NCBI GenBank assembly: GCA_023426125.1
Contig: JAFABI010000084.1
Coordinates: forward strand, 1 to 64,000
Direction of reading: 5' to 3'
Length of the DNA stretch: 64,000 bases
Origin: Bacillota bacterium
GTDB lineage: Bacteria > Bacillota > Clostridia > Acetivibrionales > DTU013
Shown here: piece after piece, positions 61,189 through 64,000 of the stretch
How positions within the stretch are numbered: position 1 is the first letter of the stretch
How the letters are laid out: every line of letters starts with the position of its first letter
Notes under the pieces: model-generated
The model's input: the letters and a program-made list of their open reading frames with translations, nothing else
Database searches by the model: none
What the model was told of the DNA's origin: nothing
Made by a program: the position numbers and the translations under genes

Positions 61189-62052
61189 CTATTTTCCCAA
61201 CAATATTTTGGCATAGGGTGAATCGATTGGCAGCATAATGACCGGCTCTCCGCCGAAGGAGGTCAGGTAACTGTCCAATGTTCTGTATAGCTTGTAGAAC
61301 TCAGGGTCGGCCCCGTAAGCAGCGTTATAAATCCGCGCGGCTTCCTGTTCCCCTTCGGCGATGATCTTCTTTGCGGCGGCATCCGCTTCGGATACCAAAA
61401 CACTTGCCGTACGGTCGGCGATCGCCTTGAGCTTCCGTGATTCCTCGTCGCCTTCGGAAAGATACAGTGCTGCGATGGATTGACGGTCGGAGATCATACG
61501 GTTATATACACTCGCCTTATTCTCCTCAGGCAAATCTGTTCGTTTGATCCGGACATCAACGATGGTTATACCTGTGTTTCCTTTTTCCATGGCTTCTGAA
61601 ACTGCTGATGTTATTTCCTCATTTAAGTTTCCGCGTGCCGTGTTCTCACTGATGATATCTCCATAGTTCGTCGCAGACAATTTACTGCGCACCGTACTGT
61701 ATATGGCTGCATCCAATCTTGCTTCCGCAGAAGAAACCGTTTGAAGGGTCTGCAGGAATTTCTCCGGATCGGTGATTCTCCAGACCGTATAGTTGTCTAC
61801 AATGATGGGCTTCTTATCCAGCGTCAGGATGGATGTAGCGCTGCTATCAAAAACATTTTGATATTTGGGCAACGATTTGGTTGTATCCAGGAAAGGAATT
61901 TTATAGTTTAACCCTGGTTTGTCAAGAATTCTTATGGCGTCTCCAAACCTGAGAACGATTTTGAATTCCGATTCAGGCACAATAAACAGGGTGTTCAGCA
62001 ACAGGATAAGAAAGACAATCAATCCACCGGCAATATAAAGCAGCTTTTTCAT
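61189..62052 (-). CDS. hflC: HflC-like SPFH/band 7 membrane protein
   Basis: 287 residues. N-terminal helix (about 5-23) then a band-7 domain with IVLRFGDAIRILDKPGLNYKIPFLDT, the YTVWRITDPEKFLQ segment and long Ala/Glu-rich coiled coil (SEADAAAKKIIAEGEQEAARIYNAAYGADPEF). Together with HflK it forms a large membrane ring that controls the FtsH protease. It overlaps the hflK stop by 4 bases. No ftsH gene is in the window. Confidence 0.9.
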   Translation of the reverse strand: MKKLLYIAGGLIVFLILLLNTLFIVPESEFKIVLRFGDAIRILDKPGLNYKIPFLDTTKSLPKYQNVFDSSATSILTLDKKPIIVDNYTVWRITDPEKFLQTLQTVSSAEARLDAAIYSTVRSKLSATNYGDIISENTARGNLNEEITSAVSEAMEKGNTGITIVDVRIKRTDLPEENKASVYNRMISDRQSIAALYLSEGDEESRKLKAIADRTASVLVSEADAAAKKIIAEGEQEAARIYNAAYGADPEFYKLYRTLDSYLTSFGGEPVIMLPIDSPYAKILLGK

Positions 62053-63059
62053 TCGGCGTTCCCTCCATTCTGATCGTTGTTATTACTGTTGTTGCGCATC
62101 AATTCATTCAGCGGCAAATATTTAACGGTGTCTCCGCTGCTATCGGTAATAAATATTTTGGCGTTGGGCAAAATTTGTTCCAGTGTTTCCAGGATGAGCC
62201 GGCTTTCCGTAACCGAAGGATTTTTCTTGTATTCCTCATAAATGGCATTAAATCTCGCTACATCACCTTGAGCGGTAAAAATTCTCGCGCTTTTCCTGGC
62301 TTCGGCATCTTCGATCAATGCCTGCGCTTCACCGCGCGCTACCGGAATTTTTTCATTTTCATATTTGCGGGCGTTGTTTACCTTCGTATTCTGCTCTTCT
62401 CTCGCATTTGTAACGTCCCTAAATGCCTGCTCCACTTCTCCGCTTGGGGGTTCAATATCCTGAAATTTCACTTCAATGATGTGAATACCGGTTTCGTAGT
62501 CCAGCTGCAGCTGCTTGAGCTGCTCGGTCACTAACGCCTGGATTTCCGTCTTGCCCGCGGTAATGGCGTAATCCAGGGTCTGAGATCCGATAACGCTGCG
62601 GATGGCAGAAGCAGACGAATTGCGCAAAAAGCTTTCCGCATTCCCAATATTATATAAGTATCTGTGAACATTGCTGATTTTCCATTCGACAATGGCGTCG
62701 GCATGGACGATATTCTCATCACCCGTAATCATCAGCGCTTCTTCTTCAACTACCTGGAGCTCTCCATTGCCAAGCTCTCTGAAGCCTATGTTGATTTTCT
62801 GTGTTAGCTTGGCGGGCACCTTCACAATTTTCTGGATTGGATAAGGCGCTTTAAAATACAGACCTGCTTCCGTCTGTTCGCCGGTATATTCTCCAAAGGT
62901 TATAATTGCAGCGTACTCCTCCTCCTGGACGGTATAAAACATCGAAATTCCGAGTCCCAATACCAATAGAGCAACAATACCGATAACGACTTTTTTGATA
63001 GTTGCCGGTGTGATTTCCGGTATGTTAGGCTTCTGATAAGAACTTCCATACTCACTCAT
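62049..63059 (-). CDS. hflK: HflK-like SPFH/band 7 membrane protein
   Basis: ATG 63059 follows AAGGGG; the longer frame to 63080 contains that site. 336 residues: Pro-rich cytoplasmic start, one helix (about 25-45), band-7 domain with AAIITFGEYTGEQTEAGLYFKAPYPI and the coiled-coil EEQNTKVNNARKYENEKIPVA, ending in an Asn/Asp-rich tail. It is the HflK partner of the following gene, the standard hflKC order. The gap 63060-63367 shows no gene. Confidence 0.9.
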   Translation of the reverse strand: MSEYGSSYQKPNIPEITPATIKKVVIGIVALLVLGLGISMFYTVQEEEYAAIITFGEYTGEQTEAGLYFKAPYPIQKIVKVPAKLTQKINIGFRELGNGELQVVEEEALMITGDENIVHADAIVEWKISNVHRYLYNIGNAESFLRNSSASAIRSVIGSQTLDYAITAGKTEIQALVTEQLKQLQLDYETGIHIIEVKFQDIEPPSGEVEQAFRDVTNAREEQNTKVNNARKYENEKIPVARGEAQALIEDAEARKSARIFTAQGDVARFNAIYEEYKKNPSVTESRLILETLEQILPNAKIFITDSSGDTVKYLPLNELMRNNSNNNDQNGGNAE

Positions 63060-63367
63060 CTTCTTTAATCCCCTTTCCATCCTATTCTTACTGTTTATTC
63101 AACTGGTGGCCGGTAACGCCATACTTCACTATTATATAGGAAAAATCCTTCCAGGACTACCTCTACTAAACAACTTCAATTCGTAATTTATCTTGATTTG
63201 TCATTCTATCATAGGAATCTTTTGTCATTCCCAACGCAGTGTAGTATAGTATCATCCTGCTCTTGCCATAATAAGCAGTGGAAAATAAAGCAATCACGCG
63301 GATTTAACAGCAATTATCGCGGTAAATTGCAATATTTCGTGTTTAATCTTGTTTTTTGCGAATTTTC

Positions 63368-63396
63368 TTGATTATATAAAAGATTTTTTGTATAAT
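63368..63396 (+). promoter_or_regulatory. Promoter of the saccharopine-dehydrogenase-like gene
   Basis: TTGATT (63368-63373), 17-base spacer, TATAAT (63391-63396). Confidence 0.75.
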
Positions 63397-63399
63397 CAT

Positions 63400-63497
63400 C
63401 TATCGAAGGGGACCATGAGGTTCCATAAGGCACAGGGGAATTCGATGCCACAAGCAGTGGCAAAACGGGTTTTCCATGGGAACAGGAGGCTTAAACG
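63400..63497 (+). other. Roughly 95-base 5' leader with hairpin, unknown
   Basis: Between the promoter and the start codon lies a G-rich leader with a perfect TGCCAC-AAGCA-GTGGCA hairpin at about 63444-63460. GGTTCC near its start can pair with GGAAC near its end. It resembles no riboswitch that I know. Confidence 0.35.
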
Positions 63498-64000
63498 ATG
63501 GGAAAGGCATTGATAATAGGCGCAGGTGGAGTTGCAAGCGTCGTTGTCCATAAATGTTGTCAGAATCCTGAGGTTTTTGAGGAAATATGTATTGCCAGCA
63601 GGACGGTGGCAAAGTGCGAAGCATTAAAAAACAAACTGTCCGGTGGCCGTACCAAAATCCATACTGCCCGGCTGGACGCCGACGATACCGGGATGGTCAT
63701 TGACCTTATACGGAGCTTTCAGCCGGATATTGTGATCAATGTGGCGCTTCCCTACCAGGATCTCACAATCATGGACGCCTGTCTGGCAACCGGCGTGCAT
63801 TATCTTGATACGGCCAATTATGAACCGCCGGATACGCCGAAATTCGAATACAAATGGCAGTGGGCCTATAAAGAGAAATATGAAAGGGCCGGTATCACCG
63901 CGCTGCTGGGCAGCGGCTTTGATCCCGGTGTTACGGGAGTTTTTTGCGCCTACGCGCAAAAGCATTATTTTGATGAGATTCATTCCATTGACATTGTCGA
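63498..64000 (+). CDS. Saccharopine dehydrogenase family (carboxynorspermidine dehydrogenase-like), 3' end outside window
   Basis: ATG 63498 follows CAGGAGGC. The visible 167 residues have a Rossmann start (KALIIGAGGVASVVVHKC), the CIASRTVAKCEAL strand, DIVINVALPYQDLTIMDACL, HYLDTANYE and the GSGFDPGVTGVFCAYA segment. This is the pattern of carboxynorspermidine/carboxyspermidine dehydrogenase (LYS9-like) enzymes of polyamine synthesis; the partner decarboxylase is expected downstream of the window. The lysine-forming saccharopine enzyme is the alternative. Confidence 0.82.
   Translation, partial: MGKALIIGAGGVASVVVHKCCQNPEVFEEICIASRTVAKCEALKNKLSGGRTKIHTARLDADDTGMVIDLIRSFQPDIVINVALPYQDLTIMDACLATGVHYLDTANYEPPDTPKFEYKWQWAYKEKYERAGITALLGSGFDPGVTGVFCAYAQKHYFDEIHSIDIV

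Overview
The window looks like a chromosome segment of an anaerobic, Gram-positive member of the Clostridia. Supporting evidence: strong AGGAGG-type ribosome sites throughout, TTGACA-N17-TATAAT-type promoters, a T-box leader, a SipW/TasA-type locus, SLH and DUF1540 proteins, a hybrid-cluster protein, a fused [FeFe] hydrogenase and a malate dehydrogenase/malic enzyme pair. That pair recalls the malate shunt of the Acetivibrio (Clostridium) thermocellus group, but the genus assignment is a guess. There is no rRNA, tRNA, CRISPR array or phage region.

Layout. 1-887: 3' part of a REP-associated tyrosine transposase (RAYT) element. 902-9837: TetR regulator, two ABC half-transporters, a MATE exporter and an ECF importer (S, T, A); two similar DtxR-like palindromes suggest metal or haem/siderophore control, and the S gene carries an in-frame amber stop. 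10077-12272: MarR regulator with a large palindrome, and a DHA2 drug exporter. 12797-16321: EndoQ-like PHP nuclease fused to a UvrD helicase. 16611-19786: FHA, RodA/FtsW and PBP cell-wall trio. 19796-20248: tandem and inverted REP-like repeats. 20283-25186: two-component system with an ABC/FtsX transporter. 25378-27531: two glycosyltransferases (minus strand).

28070-33024 (minus): two TasA/camelysin-like fibre proteins (one with a CBM2-like domain), a small SipW-type secreted peptide, SipW signal peptidase, a catalytically dead ABC ATPase and an ABC-2-type permease fused to a dead SipW-like domain. I consider this the best candidate for an undescribed system. 33150-34357: an intact RAYT element bounded by inverted GGGGACRGTTCTT ends. 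34367-37315: T-box leader driving an isomerase/acyl-CoA synthetase fusion. 37635-41029: DUF438/hemerythrin/PAS sensor and a HExxH metalloprotease-like protein. 41240-43688: divergent hcp and Crp/Fnr regulator. 43884-46470: SLH protein and Bcr/CflA exporter. 46608-50036: 1142-residue fused [FeFe] hydrogenase. 50353-56610: chemoreceptor with C-terminal sensor domain, lipoprotein, ECF sigma/anti-sigma cassette, GH3 lipoprotein. 56679-58200: small genes and one frameshifted remnant. 58853-61012: malate dehydrogenase-like protein and malic enzyme. 61189-63059: HflC/HflK. 63498-end: start of a carboxynorspermidine/saccharopine dehydrogenase-like gene.

The intergenic spaces are rich in short repeats. 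At least four families are visible: GGGGACAGTTCTT (matching the ends of the RAYT element), elements with TATAACGA terminal inverted repeats, elements with ACTTCCCGT ends, and TGTAGGGGCG elements. Several sit inside leaders or at gene ends and probably act as regulators or terminators.
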